This document shows, piece after piece, positions 1 to 12,584 of a stretch of 57,368 bases of DNA. Positions within the stretch are counted from its first letter, which is position 1, and each line of letters begins with the position of its first letter. The notes under the pieces were generated by a model that was not told the DNA's origin, did no database searches, and was given only the letters and a program-made list of their open reading frames with translations. This DNA comes from Lingula anatina (Eukaryota; Brachiopoda; Lingulata; Lingulida; Lingulidae): assembly GCF_001039355.2 (NCBI RefSeq), contig NW_019774514.1, positions 126,001-183,368 of the forward strand, in the 5' to 3' direction. The translations under genes and the position numbers were made by a program.

Positions 1-144
1 TTTTTGTGTCATATTAATAATTACCAAAAAAATTTATTTACAAAATTGCAACCCACAGATGGAAGTTTTACAAAATTGTGAGTTTTTTTTAAATAGAGGC
101 GTATAACAGTACTTATTCTGGGACTAGCAAGTGCAATTAAATAC

Positions 145-3100
145 CTTTTCCATGGCCTCTTTCAACTTGGGTGAAACTTTTGACATGAAATAGGAGTGAA
201 AAGCAACGCCAGATGTTTGAACCTCCCTTGCAAACACTCCTTGGTCATGTAGCTCCTGAACAAACTTAGTCACTGCAGTTTTGGGTCCAGAAATGGTCAC
301 TGAATCCAGAGCATTGTGACAGGCAGGAACCACCCCCTCTGGACATCTTTCTTGGCTCTCTGTCCAGTTCAAACCTGGGACATGAAGTATCAAACAAATA
401 TTATATATTGTGAAATATTTGTCTTTGCAAAACAGGACCATGGTTGTTACTAACAGTCCCTTGGCTACCTTGCAATAAATTCCAATTGCAATTGGATTTT
501 CTTTTGCCATTCACAGGTTGTTTTGGTTTTAAACTGACAAAAGTAAATTTTAAATTTGGCTAATGTATGATGACTCAAAAGTAGTAATTATGTTAACTGA
601 TTATGAAACTAACATAAATTAAGGTTTAAAAAAAAACACCAAAACAAGAACATTTGTTTTTAAAATCAAAATAAGAATTTGTGGGATAATGTTTTCATGT
701 ATGAAAACATACCAACAGCAGCCATGGCCCCCTCTTCTAAGTTTGCCTCCATAATACATGTTCCTCTCCAGTATGCTGCTAGCACAGTCTCCTCTGCAGT
801 CATTGAGTCATCAGCATAGCCACAGGCAAGCTCACCAACAGAATGTCCAACAATTCCATCGGGCTTTATACCAAGTAGCTTCAATGTGTCTACAAGTGCC
901 ACCTGAACAAGAGTTTATTTTATGAACAACCATAGAAAATGCATGCACTATATATAAAAGATATCCTGTAATATATTAATATTTTGCAATATATATATTC
1001 ATATATACCAGTATGTTTAAAACATATGGTGTATAAAAAGGTAATATCAACAGTACATAAATGATTTGGTGCCTCTTAAGCAAGAGATATCTTCTTGCTT
1101 TGATTATGATTACCATTTATAATAGTTTGTAAAAAATTATCAGCATAAAATTAAGATGATTTTTGTCTGTGACTAAATAATTCAATGCGTAATAACCTGT
1201 ATAGCTGCAATTCCCACAAAAGAATTAACTGTGCTTTTTAAAGTTTCTTCTGTCCCGTTTAGAAGCAGGTCAATCAGGTTGAAACCCACATATTGCAAGT
1301 AGCCATGTGACCTCATGATGGACTGTTTGAACACTTCTATTTGCATCAGTGCTTCCCCCATACCATGCCACTGTGTCCCCATACCAGGGAATACATACCA
1401 CACTGGTCGTGGCTCAATATGGCAGATCTTAGAGAAACAAAAATGCCTTATCATTTGATACATATATTTTGGTGCATCAAATAAAGATTCATTCATTAAA
1501 TAAATTAAACTGTTAAACTAAATTTAAAATGAATTTTTGCCTTTTCTTTGTATACACAAGTTTGGGATCTGAAATAAATATAGTTTATTTCATGTATCCA
1601 TCTTAAATACAGTACCTGTATTTCCTGTAACTCATTCGTGCTGAGCAATGTATAACCTCTATATGGTTGCATCTTAGGGTCATCAAAAGCATTTTCATAC
1701 AAAAGGGCTTGGAGATTTAGGTCTTTTGGGTTCTTTTTTACTTCTTTAAGAACATGTTGTACACCTTGAAAAAAAATGTAATAAATTAGAGCCAAACCTG
1801 TATTAACAGGTTTATTAATATTAATCTACGCAAGACTTGCAGAGAGAATGTTTTCCATTTTCTGCTCGTTATACATATATAAAATTAGGACACATGGTTT
1901 AAAAGCTTTTTTTTTTTATTTACCTTCCTCTGTCCGACCACAGAAAGTAAACAATTTTGGCTCTATCCCCGCTGAAAAACTCTCTGCTTCTTCTTTTTGG
2001 TCATTTGACATGAGAATCAGATGGGCATTTGTTCCCCCAAACCCAAATGAACTCAACCCAACAAGTCCTCCATTCCATTTTGTACACTCAGTGACTACTT
2101 TGAGTCTTCCATCCGATAATCCTGGAATATCTGGGTTAGGCACTGAGTAGTGTAGATTTGGTGGAATAACACCATCTTTCATGAATATGATGATTTTTGC
2201 GAGGGCTGCCAATCCTACAAAAGAATGGATGTAACAAGTTTCAATTAGCTGATATATCAAATCACTTCATTAATTATTGGTTAAAGGCAGTGACCTTATG
2301 TAAATCATGGGTTTTCCTTAATACTGCTTACTTTACTAATCAACTTACGCATTTTTACATGATTTAAGTTTTTTTCATTAGAAAAAATTAATTCACATGT
2401 CATTATTGCAGAGTGAATGCATATTATATATATATATATTTACTTTGAAATTGTGTGTCATAAATTAAGAAGTCAGCCTGTTCACTCATTCAACCAGGCA
2501 GAACACCAAGTTTACATCGGTCATACCTTTTGTCCTAAACAATACATAAAATATTCAACTTGCCAGAAGTAGCTTCGGAATGTCCCATGTTGGATTTGAC
2601 AGATCCAATCAGCAAGGGCTCACTTCTCTCTTGACAGAAGACCTCAGTTACTGCGTTGACTTCCTGTCTGTCTCCTGCTCGAGTTCCAGTGCCATGACAT
2701 TCCACATAAGAAACTTCTGAAGGGCTCAATTTGGCCTCTGCATAGGTTTCAGTCAACAAAGCCTTTTGCATTTCTCCTGATGGGAATGTGATTCCTGGAA
2801 AATTATATCTATATTGTATAGTATAATGCAAAATATTTACATACACCAACATTTGAAAAATGAAAAGATATATATAATATGGCTTGCAATAAAAGGTTGC
2901 TGAGTGGGCACACAAAAAGATATTTTACAGTGTCTGCAAGATATCAAAAACCGACCTTTTTCTTTCCTTCCATCTGCATTAGTCTTTGAGTTTAGAATCT
3001 TACAGTATATGCGTTTTGCTGCAGGAGCTTTTTGTAGGTAAACAGCCACAATGCCCTCACTACGGCAATATCCATTGCCTGCAAAAACCCAATCATAAAT

Positions 3101-6100
3101 AAACATGAACTTGTTTAAATGAAACAGCAATGTTACATCCTTGAATAAAATTTCCAGTTGCACTAGTTTGAATTTAACATTTAACATAAATTTAAAATCT
3201 TTAGACTTGCTGAAAAAAGAAATCTGATTGAAAAAGAAAATTCAATGTTGGGCACGAAGGTGTGTTTCTTTTCTTCTTTTTTATGTGTTCCCAGTAGGTA
3301 AGACACTCAAAAGATGTTCTATTATCGAAAAAAAGCACAAAATGCTTTCCAAAATACAGGAAAGTCTACCAATAGATTGTTATGTATTTCACCATAGTTT
3401 TCACAAAAATTAATGGTAAACATCTGATGGCAACCGTTTTAGTTCTTTGCCTGCATTTGAATGAAATAAATGCCTCACCTGACGCATCAAACGATTTGCA
3501 GGCACCTTCAGGAGATAGCATTTCTAGTTTCTGGAACTGTAGTGAGGTACAAGGCTTTAGACATATATGTGAACCTGCCACTATGGCAGATTCACATTGG
3601 CCAGACTGAATAGCCATTATAGCTTGATTCATGGCGACAATGCTCGATGAGCAGGCTGTATCTATGACCATACTTGGACCTGAAAGAAATGGAGAGAGCA
3701 ATGACAGGGCAAAAAGTACGTTTTGCTGGTTGAACACATTGAATATGAATGAAACACAATAACACTCATTTTAAAGCGAATAAGGAATAGTAAATAAATA
3801 ACTGAACAGTTAGAGAATTCTTTAAAATAAAAGGTTTTCATTGACTACTGTAAAGTTTGTTTTACTTATTTCTAGACATTTACGGACATTTCTCATATTT
3901 GTCGTTCATTGGAATATTATCTTTTAATATGTGTATAAGGACACGAAAAAAACGTCCACACCACCTCTCTTGATTAACACTTACCATTAAAATCAAAGTA
4001 AAAAGTCAGTCGATTTGCAAGCATTGCCGGCTGACAGCCTGTCATACTGTAACCAATCAGAGTTTCAGGATCAGAAGACCACGCCTCCATAGCATCAGAG
4101 CCAGCTGAACCAACAAAGACGCCTATCCTGCTGCCTTTAGCTTGGGAAATGTTAATGCCTTAAAGTTTGAAAGCCATAGTGTTATGTATATTCAGTTATT
4201 ACATATATAGTTTTAGTGACAAATTTTATAAAAAATTTTACTTTTAGTAACATCAGTTTAGGCTATAACTGAACTGAACTTTTTTATAGGTAACAAACGA
4301 TGCTGATTAAACTTGGAAACAGATATAACTGAAAAACGTTCTTAGTGTGCACTACACACTCGAGTGCCTTAAAAACAACAGCTTTGCATACTAAGCCCTT
4401 TTTTAAAAAAACGAAAAAAAAATGTTTTGTTCTGGTGTAAAAAATTAAGGTTCAGCCGAACAGAGAGTTCGTTCTACATATGATTCACAGGTTACGCATA
4501 GTGTGACTTTGAAGTTAGATTTTGCCACATAACAAAAGCTGACCAAATGCCACCATTATACTTGTAGCTTCAAATAGTATCCCTTAGATATCGTTTCAGA
4601 TTATCTGCAAAATGATATTTGAACGGATATCTTTACTTTCTATGCTGTATATAATTACCGGGGGCAGATAAATGGGTCAATTTACGACCAGAAATTTGAA
4701 GAAGGTGCAGTACGTTTTAAAACTCTTTTATGCCTGATAGAGTGATTAATTTGGTTTATCCTTTGGCATGTCGACTTTATTTGGATCGTATAAGAAAATA
4801 GTAAAAGTAGTTAATATGCGTGTACTGGGAATCCACGTTCTGTTCAAACGTATCTTTAAGTACTCTCTTACCACAGGGTGCGCTAGTACTCCGTTACAAA
4901 ACACCGTACATGACACCGGTCTTCCACATATTCATAATCATGGCAATTACGAAGTTTTTGGTAACCTTTAAAATTCTTGGCCGCTGTCTCAAGCCATCCA
5001 GAATGCTTTCAAGTGAAGCAATTATCAAAAGCCACTTTTCATAGGCGCAATTGACCCAGCGGGCAAATTATGTTGTTTTAACGTTGAAACAACGTTGAAC
5101 CATAACGTTGATAATACGTTGGATAAACATTGGATTTGAAAGTTGACTCAACGTCAGATGACAACATTGTATCAACCCCAGTTGTTAGACAACATTCTTG
5201 CATGAAAAGACATTAAAATGACCTGAAATGTTTTTATTTTTGGTACAGAACACAGGTACACAATTATAACGTACACTGTAAAAACATCCAAGTGCCTGCT
5301 TTGTCTGATTTTTTCAACGCATTTAGCTCCTAAGCGTGTTTAACAAAGTCACAGTCACCTTAACCTGTCTATCTATAACAGAGTACCAAGAACTGTCAAC
5401 TTTATTAACTTCACTCCATCGCATTTACAGCAACTTATTCATCCTAGTGTTAGCTGACCTTGCAAGGAATTCAGTTTATTGGAATGTATTTCTGAATAAC
5501 AAGTTAAGAAAATTCACTATTTCACTAAAGACACAAACAACTGTCATTTTTACTTTAAAACACTTTTTTAAAAATTATTTTGATAAAGTTAGTTACAGTA
5601 TTGATAAACAAAGTATCACGTTTTCAATAATTTTAAATTAAAATCCATGTCTGCAAGGTTGTGTCAATGACCAAAATACAACGTTGAGTCAACGTCACAT
5701 TATGACGGTGTTTTGACGTGGCTGGATCAACGTTGATTTTACGTTGAATTTAGGTAGATCAACGGCAATTCAACGTATTAACCTGTTTTCAACGTTGATC
5801 CAACGCGACTATGCCTGCTGGGGAGACGCTGGCACCTTCACCCTATATATATAGCAAACACATAATGTTATCATAACGTTACCTAAACTTTCATTTAAAA
5901 AATGGTAACGTTATAGTAACTATATAAAAAGTTCTGTGTTTGCTTGCAGTGACCAATGGAGAGGGACTTGGCCGATGGCACATAAGCGCCAATACAACAT
6001 TGGTCAAAAAGGTTGTCCCATCCCAAATTCCATGTGCTTTTATTTACAAAGGATCACATCAAAGGAGTAAATTGTTAAAAACAGTGTTTTTTATTATTCC

Positions 6101-9100
6101 AGATATTATATCTGACAGGATTAATGGTTCAGAAAAATACAAAATAGCGGTGACGATATCCATATTTTATGCCATTTATTCAAATTTAATACATGTACCC
6201 TCTAAAGTCCAATGTTTCACTTTGGTTCCGCTAGAGGTAAAGAAATGTCCATTAAATTGAAAGGGAATCACCAAGTGTCACCAAATTTACACACTACTAG
6301 CATTAGGATGCGCGCGTTAAAGGTCGCGTGTCTAATAGCGTGTGTGTCTACGTTGCACTGCAATTATCTCCTGTAGGTGGCACGTTTACACTTTAACAAG
6401 GGTTTTCTATATTGGCCCATTCTTCCTGGAGCGCTTCGAGGAGTTGATCCATATTATTAGGGGGTTGTTTCTCCTCTGCATTGCACACTCCAATTCATGC
6501 TACATGTGCTCAGTAGGGTTAAAGGATTTGAGGCACATAAAAATCCATTTCTCGATTTTTGATGATTCAGCACTCAATCTATAGGCCTATACTAGAGATA
6601 TGTTTGAATCGACCCCCATCCTTTAAAGAGTTTAAAAACCATCTATTAGTAGAAAAAAGCGTTTTAGTAAACCTCACCCCAAAATGCAAAAATGAAGCAA
6701 CAGATCTCGGTCACGTGGTACTGTGACAAAATAGACGATAAATGTCTATGAGAACGGAGTAGGGCAATTTTCGTTATGCCTTGGTTGCCGTGGGATGCAC
6801 CAAAAAGCAGCAAAGGATCTGTCATTCGCTGACAATCTTTCTTTGTCTGTGACGGACGGTCTTCCGTGACTTTCTTACTAACTTCGGTGACAATAGATGT
6901 GATGCTCGAGATTATGGACGCCTCAAGTGGTTTAATTCATATCAAAAGCTGACAGTCTTTCAAATTAACTCTCATCAGTTGACAAGCTTACTGATTGCTG
7001 ATGCATTTTGAATACATGGTACTTGACCAAGAGCTCATTAACAATAAAACTTATTAATTACGCACCGACGCACTTCCCAAGCCAAGTAATAACAGGTAAC
7101 TGAACCTGTCAGATGCTTGGTGTAGTGGGTTTTAATAGTTTTTCAATATACATCTCTTTTATTTCATGGGTAATGTTATTGGTATTTTAAAAAGACGTTT
7201 AACATAGATATTTAAACAAATGAGTTCAAACACGGCCGCGAACATTCATGAAAGTGATCGCTCTCGGGGTATCTTGAAGCATGCGTATGTCCAGGCACTA
7301 CTTCCATGGAAGAAAACGCGGTTGAGAAAAAACTCGATAAGAGCGGTAATATTTAAGAAAAAAGAATGGGAACTGCTGTAATAAAATGATTCGTAATCCT
7401 CATTCGTTACGCGAAATAAAATTTGCTTTGTGTGCTTTGAGAATTTGTTTCTAAAGTGTATTTTAACTGAAATATTAAATAATATAAAAGATTTATAATT
7501 TGAAATCCAAATTCTGCGTCTGTACGCAAAACTTTTCGCAAATTTTATTATAAAAAGCAAAGTGTTTTCAAGCTAATTAAATTGTTATCACTTAAGAATG
7601 TTTCACAATTAAACAACTAGGGAAAGTACTTAAAATGTGCATCGGAGTTAAGATCAACGTCAGTCTGATGGGTTTTTATATTACTATTAGTAGTTGTACC
7701 GGTAGTAGTAGTTGTATCGTTGTTGTTTTTATGACTTTATATTTTTACTGCATTTCACTCTGATGAGCCGTAGGGCTCAAGGGTTTAATAAATTGAATAA
7801 CATGGACCTCATATTGAATGATCAAAATACACTCAAGTCATTCGAATGCAGTATTTTACACTAGTTGGGATAACCGGAATTAAATGCTGATTAAATAATT
7901 CAATAGAAAGGCACCTGGCTTCACTAGGATATAAACCCCTCAGGTAAGAGGAAGGAATCTGGTTTTTCTGAATAATCAAGGTATTTCTTGTACCCTATCG
8001 ATGGCCAAATAAGACATGTTGCAGAATGCCTCTTGGAAGGGTTGGTGCAGGAAAATATCGCCTGAGGTGTCAGATCAGTCCGCATTTGGAGAGCATCCCA
8101 AGCCCATGGTATTAGTACATTATTCTCTCTGGAACAGAACGTTACTGGGGCATGCTTCTGTAACATTCTCAACATATGTCTCACTCAGTTTCCAAGAGGG
8201 GACTTCGGGGATGCTACTGGATTCATTGTGTCAACGCACTTGCTCACAGCTTTCGTCTGGGGAGTGGTTTGTTGAAGAAGCAGAATGTTCTGAGGATGGA
8301 ACCGCCATCTTTGAGCCCTAGTAGACTCCCTACTGAGCACCTGTGGCATGAATTGGTGAGCGTAATGCAGAGGAGTAACAATCCCCAAATAATCTCACAA
8401 AACAGAATTATAACCCATATACACGCTATTAGACACGTGACCTTTAACGAGCACATCCTAATGCTAATTTTGTATAAATTTGGTGAAATTTGGCGATGTG
8501 TTTTCAATTTGATGGATATTTCTTATCCTCTGTTTAAATCACATTGTAACGCTGGATTTGAGGGGGTGCTTGGTTTTGATTTGAATAAATGGTATAAAAT
8601 ATGGATGTTTTCACCGTTATTTGTATTTTCTGAACCATTAATCCTGCTAGATATGGTATCTGGAATAAAGAGAACTGTTAATAACAATTAACGCCTATGA
8701 GGTGATCATTTGTAAATAAAAGCACATAGAATTGGGGTTGGGACAACCTTTTTGACCAATGTTGTATGCCAACTTTCAGCACTTTATTACTTAGAGTTGA
8801 GAATAGCACGACGTAAAACAATACACTTTCGCGTCGCTTTGCCCTTGACTTTTTCGTTGAAGTAAATTTCAAGTGGATTTAAGACTGAAAGTTATAATTT
8901 TACACTTACCTGCATCTACAAGAGCCTCGTACGTCACTTCCAGAAGTATTCTTAATTGAGGATCCATGACATTGGCCTGCTTGGGATTCAAACCAAAGAA
9001 GGTGCTGTCAAATTTCCTGAGCTCCTTCAGTTTACCGTTTCGTCTTGGTAAACCGTGCAGCCCTTAAAATAATAAAACAGACCGATTTCAAACAAAGCAC

Positions 9101-10513
9101 AATGTACAATTATACTCGCTGATGTCTGGTAATGATAAACAACAAACATATATCCAACGATTTAATTCATGTATCACATTTACACATCGCAACCGACAAC
9201 CATTGTAATTTGCTTTGGGCAGTATACTTTGAATCCAGTGACATCTACAATTTTCAAGTGTGTCATATTTTATTCGTCTTGTTTTCTGTTCTTTTTCATG
9301 CGATGTCCGTTCGATGCTCGAACATGTAAACTGCCCATCCCTTTCCGTGAATCTGTCTCCATATCTTTCTTAATGGCAAGTTTAAGGGTATTGCAGCCAT
9401 TTATTATCATCCAGATACCAAAAATGACGTTTTTACTGCATACAATTTTTCAATAATGCATCTATCGACGTGCTGATTTATAAAAAAAAAAACTCGAAAA
9501 TATAAAATATCGTCTATATTTCTCGTTGCCATGTATAAGCATAGGCAACTCAAAGCTTTAATCGTCAATTTAACACATTTCTATTTCGAGGTGAGATAGC
9601 AATTGGCATGGCTCGTAACTTCATCCCTGAACAAGATTTTATCGCGTAAATTGGCAGAGTTGACCACGAGTTTTTGGGTCACAATCCCGTGCCGTCATTT
9701 TCGTTTTTAATTTTTTTGTTATGGAGTTATGAGCCCTAAGCCAGCACTATCTTAGATGGCATGTCACAATTCCCGTATGGGTGTAACGAAACTGAGGGTC
9801 CGTGTAACAGAAAGTCCTCCCTCCATTTAGTTATAATGGTTAAGGTTAGCTTGACCTAAGTGGGTCAAAATCTAGAAAGAGGCTTACCTGCACAAATGAT
9901 TGGAAGCGGACTCTCTGTCACGTTACACCGGCATTCAATGGACATGCAGTGATCGTTATAATTGTTGAACCTGCTGTTGGTCTCCTTCAGTGCCACCTTT
10001 GGTGGTTTGAGGAGGCAAAATAGTAGTAAAGATGTTAAATTTATAAGTCAGTGTAATTCACTTGCATGAATTTGAAAATGTGCATTTCCTTATTCTGACT
10101 ACGTGTGAAAAATATCTAGGGGGTTGCACGGACAACTTATCGATTTTTAAGGAAGCCGCACGGAAAAAGTACGGCAACTGTACGGAAAGGGGCCTCGTAC
10201 GATCACTTTTCACGCGAAAAACTGATTTCCCCTACGCGACCTGTCCTGTCTGAAAAATGGCACGGCACCCGCACGTAATGTAACCGGACTCGCAGTACTT
10301 ACGATGTCAAAAAAAACTTAAAGTAGTTGTTTTATTCATTACAAATATATTTGTTTTTAATGAATTTATAAAAATACCTGGCTCCCAGCGCCTGTCATCT
10401 TCTGTGACCATGTCATCTCCATTTAATAAGTGTTCTCGAAATTCCTGAACATTTTCAGATTCTGGTAACCTGCAGGAGAGGCCGCTGATGACAATGTCAT
10501 CCCGTGTCTCCAT
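145..10513 (-). CDS. FASN: Fatty acid synthase, N-terminal part (KS and most of MAT), 11 exons, partial
   Basis: Cytosolic type I synthase making palmitate from acetyl- and malonyl-CoA. Coding exons in gene order: 10378-10513, 8910-9062, 3985-4158, 3479-3679, 2956-3078, 2564-2794, 1924-2214, 1616-1764, 1197-1427, 713-902, 145-374. They join in frame into 703 codons, with all introns GT-AG except one GC-AG. Ketosynthase: the DTACSSS motif gives nucleophile Cys164, HGTGT gives His296, and GSVKSNMGH gives Lys329 and His334. Acyltransferase: FPGMGTQW start, GHSVGE with Ser584, YWRG with Arg609 (the arginine that binds the malonyl carboxylate in animal FAS), and AFHS with His686. From memory, these sit about three residues after the mammalian positions. 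The start is the ATG at 10513, where [11 protein letters not shown] aligns with the family N-terminus. The dehydratase and later domains lie beyond the left edge (145 is a phase-0 exon end). An animal FAS-like polyketide synthase is the main alternative; the MAT motifs favour true FAS. Confidence 0.93.
2562..2564 (-). other. Non-canonical GC 5' splice site in the FAS gene
   Basis: The sixth coding exon ends with ...ACTTCTG and is followed by GCAAGTTG, a GC donor with otherwise ideal consensus (G|GCAAGT). Only this donor keeps the frame (231-nt exon, phase 1 to phase 1) and joins [10 protein letters not shown] to LAALAKI, as in the family. The acceptor, at 2215-2216, is a normal AG. Confidence 0.85.
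5055..5823. mobile_element. Non-autonomous DNA transposon (MITE-like) with CAACGTTG-rich ends
   Basis: Ends are inverted: CCCAGCGGGCA at 5055-5065 and TGCCTGCTGGG at 5812-5822, differing at one position. Both subterminal regions are dense in palindromic AACGTTGA/TCAACGTT motifs (about 5080-5190 and 5680-5810), while the ~490-bp centre is AT-rich and has no transposase. It lies in the intron between the second and third FAS coding exons. A clear target-site duplication was not found. Confidence 0.7.
5853..5944. repeat. Foldback hairpin next to the MITE
   Basis: AGCAAACACA..ATAACGTTACC on the left is inverted as GGTAACGTTAT..TGTGTTTGCT on the right, with imperfect arms of roughly 40 nt and a short AT-rich loop. 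It is probably a tiny inverted-repeat element or a transposon end. No coding potential. Confidence 0.5.
5987..6560 (-). mobile_element. Degenerate Tc1/mariner-like element, copy A (3' half)
   Basis: Read on the minus strand, this stretch encodes a broken C-terminal transposase region related to the Tc1 signature NPxEHxWxEL (about 6450-6510, here with a stop inside), followed by a non-coding tail. It is the inverted counterpart of 8290-8770: for example, CTCCTCTGCATT here matches AATGCAGAGGAG there. Frameshifts and stops show it is dead. Confidence 0.65.
6561..8009. other. Intronic sequence between the two Tc1-like copies; no gene seen
   Basis: AT-rich sequence in the large FAS intron. No protein similarity could be recognised in either strand. 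A short low-complexity stretch with repeated TAGTAGT triplets lies near 7680-7720. Confidence 0.5.
8010..8770 (+). mobile_element. Degenerate Tc1/mariner-like element, copy B
   Basis: The plus strand reads, in frame from 8176, a segment resembling the second half of a Tc1-type transposase: NALAHS (compare DNAxxH), then a [10 protein letters not shown] helix, then PTEHLWHEL at 8329-8355, matching the NPxEHLWxEL block that contains the third acidic catalytic residue. Upstream reading is scattered over other frames, so the gene is frameshifted. The distal part (about 8290-8770) is an inverted copy of 5987-6560, ending in GGTTGGGACAACC. Confidence 0.65.
9063..10377. other. First coding intron of FAS with a CpG-rich block
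   Basis: The intron joins the first two coding exons in phase 1. Most of it is AT-rich. Positions 10117-10300 are clearly richer in CG, with repeated ACGG-containing words such as GCACGGA, TACGGCA and TACGGAAA. No coding function is seen; an intronic regulatory or repeat origin is possible. Confidence 0.4.
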
Positions 10514-12158
10514 ATTTTTTCTAAATGACGATCTCCTCTAAAGGTCCTTAATTGTAAAGACACCTTATATGGGTAATATACGTACATGTATGTCCAGTCA
10601 TATCATTTATGATAAATATGTCACATGCAAAGTTCTTCCCATACCATTTTAGTCATGCAATGGGTCTATTAGGTTGCCGCCATTGCCCATGTTTCTGCAG
10701 TGAGAAAGCAAGTCGAAAGAAGACTGAAAAACGTTAATATTGGTAATTTACTTTATGAAAAATGGAATCAGTACGTGGAAATAGAAAAGCATCAAGCTCT
10801 CCCTTCATTGCTTTTGTCTCAGAGACTGTCTATTCGTAGAAGCGCAAAGCGCGAAGGCAAATGAAAGCTGGAGCAGCTACACATGTAGTCAATCGTAATT
10901 TGATTTGAGGTTGTCACCACTCCCCCTTACTTTCTATCAAATTGTACGCTACGCTTTAGCTACATATGCTATGAGGAGTTTGTACATCTTTGCTTTACTG
11001 AAATTTTTTACCTTTTAATCTTTATTTTGCTCCATAACGGGCTGACAGTGATCGATATGTGTGGGCGCAGAGATGACTTTAACTAATGTTTAAGGTGACT
11101 ATATTGTTAAGTAATATAATTCTCCGTCAAACACTCCCTGCATGATATACGTTCATGTCATATATCTTGACGACCCTTAAGTTAATGTAAAAATCATCTA
11201 ACTGTTTTTAGAATTTGGCATGAGATCACACCGCAACAACTTAAACCCTAAATGACCAACGCATACGGGGAATAACAATAAATAAAGAAAAAAACGTATA
11301 GGTTCTACATAAGATTTTCATAATGAAATAAGAATTAAGCAACAAAAGTTGCATTTGGCTACGTGTAGGGGCTTACGCTTGGATCCAGATTACCGAAATG
11401 GCAATCGTAATTTCTAACACGTGAAAATCTCACAGGCAGTAGCGGTGGTTTTTAAGTATATGTACATGTAGAAGTTTGACTTGCACGATTGAGTTCAAAA
11501 TCACACACAGTCATGTATTGTTTCTGCGCTCACTTAATATTCAATGGTCAAAACGACATGCAACCTATCTTGTCTAATTAAGCCAGACATGCTCAAATGC
11601 CATGACTTGTCTCGTTGGTCATTCAGGTTATGGGACTCTGAACTCATGGGCACTCTATACCAGGACCGCAGATTAATGAAGTGCACCAAAATTTTTATTG
11701 TCAGAATAATATTCTTGTATAGAGAGAAAGCAATGTGGGTTCAAGTCAAGGTCTAAGACCCATATTTCCTGACACAATGTGCCTTATGTAGACATTTTTT
11801 ATTTTGTTTTGGAATATTTTCCCATAAATGTCATTGTTTTACGCTTGACATACAATATCACGTGAAACACTTGTGATATTTTGGGCGTGCGGGTATTTCA
11901 GGTAGATTCGCCGTTTTCTATTGTTTTTTTTTATAATCAAAACATAGTGGAAAGGTAAAAGCAACGTTACACTCTTTACACCGTGAACGTTTCCCAAAAA
12001 ACAAAGTATGTTCCCCTTTCTACAGTTCGTGGATTTGTTCGCACATTGCTTGGACCCATTGTACAGGGGAGGGTGGCAAAAGTATTGCAATACTTTGTTT
12101 GAAGGTGAATAACAGCTGGATTTGTTAGGCTATTCAATTAGTATTTTAAAGAAAAAAA
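10514..12158. other. FAS upstream region; no gene recognised
   Basis: This is sequence upstream of the FAS start codon. A weak splice acceptor (TTTAG) about 27 nt upstream of the ATG could mark a 5' UTR intron, but no first exon or promoter motif could be fixed. The remainder is AT-rich with only short chance reading frames. Confidence 0.4.
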
Positions 12159-12185
12159 TTGTCATGCCAACTTTGTATCTTTACT

Positions 12186-12482
12186 ACAGATTTACAGAAT
12201 GATCCTGAATTCGCCGGTAGATCGGACCACAATACCCGTTTCCAAGGTGTGTATAAGTACGCACTTCGAGGTATCAGACGCGCCACCGCTCTTGCCTGTA
12301 CGCGATGTGATGGTGATGATTCTCGGCGGGGTTGTAAAGTAGTGCATCTCATCTCAAAATTTGTTCCGGGGTATGATACTGTGAAATGCGTACTGACGCA
12401 CACCTTGAAAACGCGTAGTGTGGTCCGATCTAACGGTGAATTTGGGATCAAGCGGTACCGTGTCTGGTAGTTGGGTAGGCCT
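12186..12482. mobile_element. Foldback MITE, family 1, copy 1 (left end damaged)
   Basis: It is homologous along its length to 55166-55478. Shared words include GATGATTCT, GCATCTCATCTCAAAATTT and GATACTGTGAAATGCGTACTGA. The right end is GTCTGGTAGTTGGGTAGGC followed by an extra TTGGGTAGGCCTG repeat. The left outer terminal repeat is missing. The two halves are imperfect inverted repeats of each other. There is no coding capacity; reading frames through it are incidental. Confidence 0.75.
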
Positions 12483-12495
12483 GTTGGGTAGGCCT

Positions 12496-12584
12496 GGGCT
12501 CCGTAACTCGAAATAGAATCGGTTATGGAATCGAGACGCTTGCGCACATGCGCAACATAGCGAACCTTTCGAGATACGGAGCCC
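12496..12584. mobile_element. Short palindromic MITE, family 2, copy 1 (89 bp)
   Basis: It begins GGGCTCCGTAACTCGAAA and ends TTTCGAGATACGGAGCCC, giving an 18-bp near-perfect terminal inverted repeat. The interior has TGCGCACATGCGCA and CAACATAGCGAACC. The same unit recurs at 31370-31513. It directly abuts the foldback element on one side and a Tc1-like fragment on the other. Confidence 0.7.

Noticed and set aside
8176-8691. 171-codon plus-strand reading frame taken as an intact gene
   Set aside because: Only its middle resembles a Tc1-type transposase C-terminus; the rest of the transposase lies in other frames or is absent, and the tail is the non-coding end of the element.
9892-10000. Exon-like segment on the minus strand with a good GTAAGCC donor between the first two FAS coding exons
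   Set aside because: Exons 10378-10513 and 8910-9062 already join in frame with no missing protein, the segment has no ketosynthase similarity, and its possible acceptor has no polypyrimidine tract.
12159-12547. Reading frames of 103 and 133 codons on both strands, and the 106-codon one at 55171-55491
   Set aside because: They run through the two copies of a foldback element; their similarity to each other reflects repeat DNA, not protein conservation.
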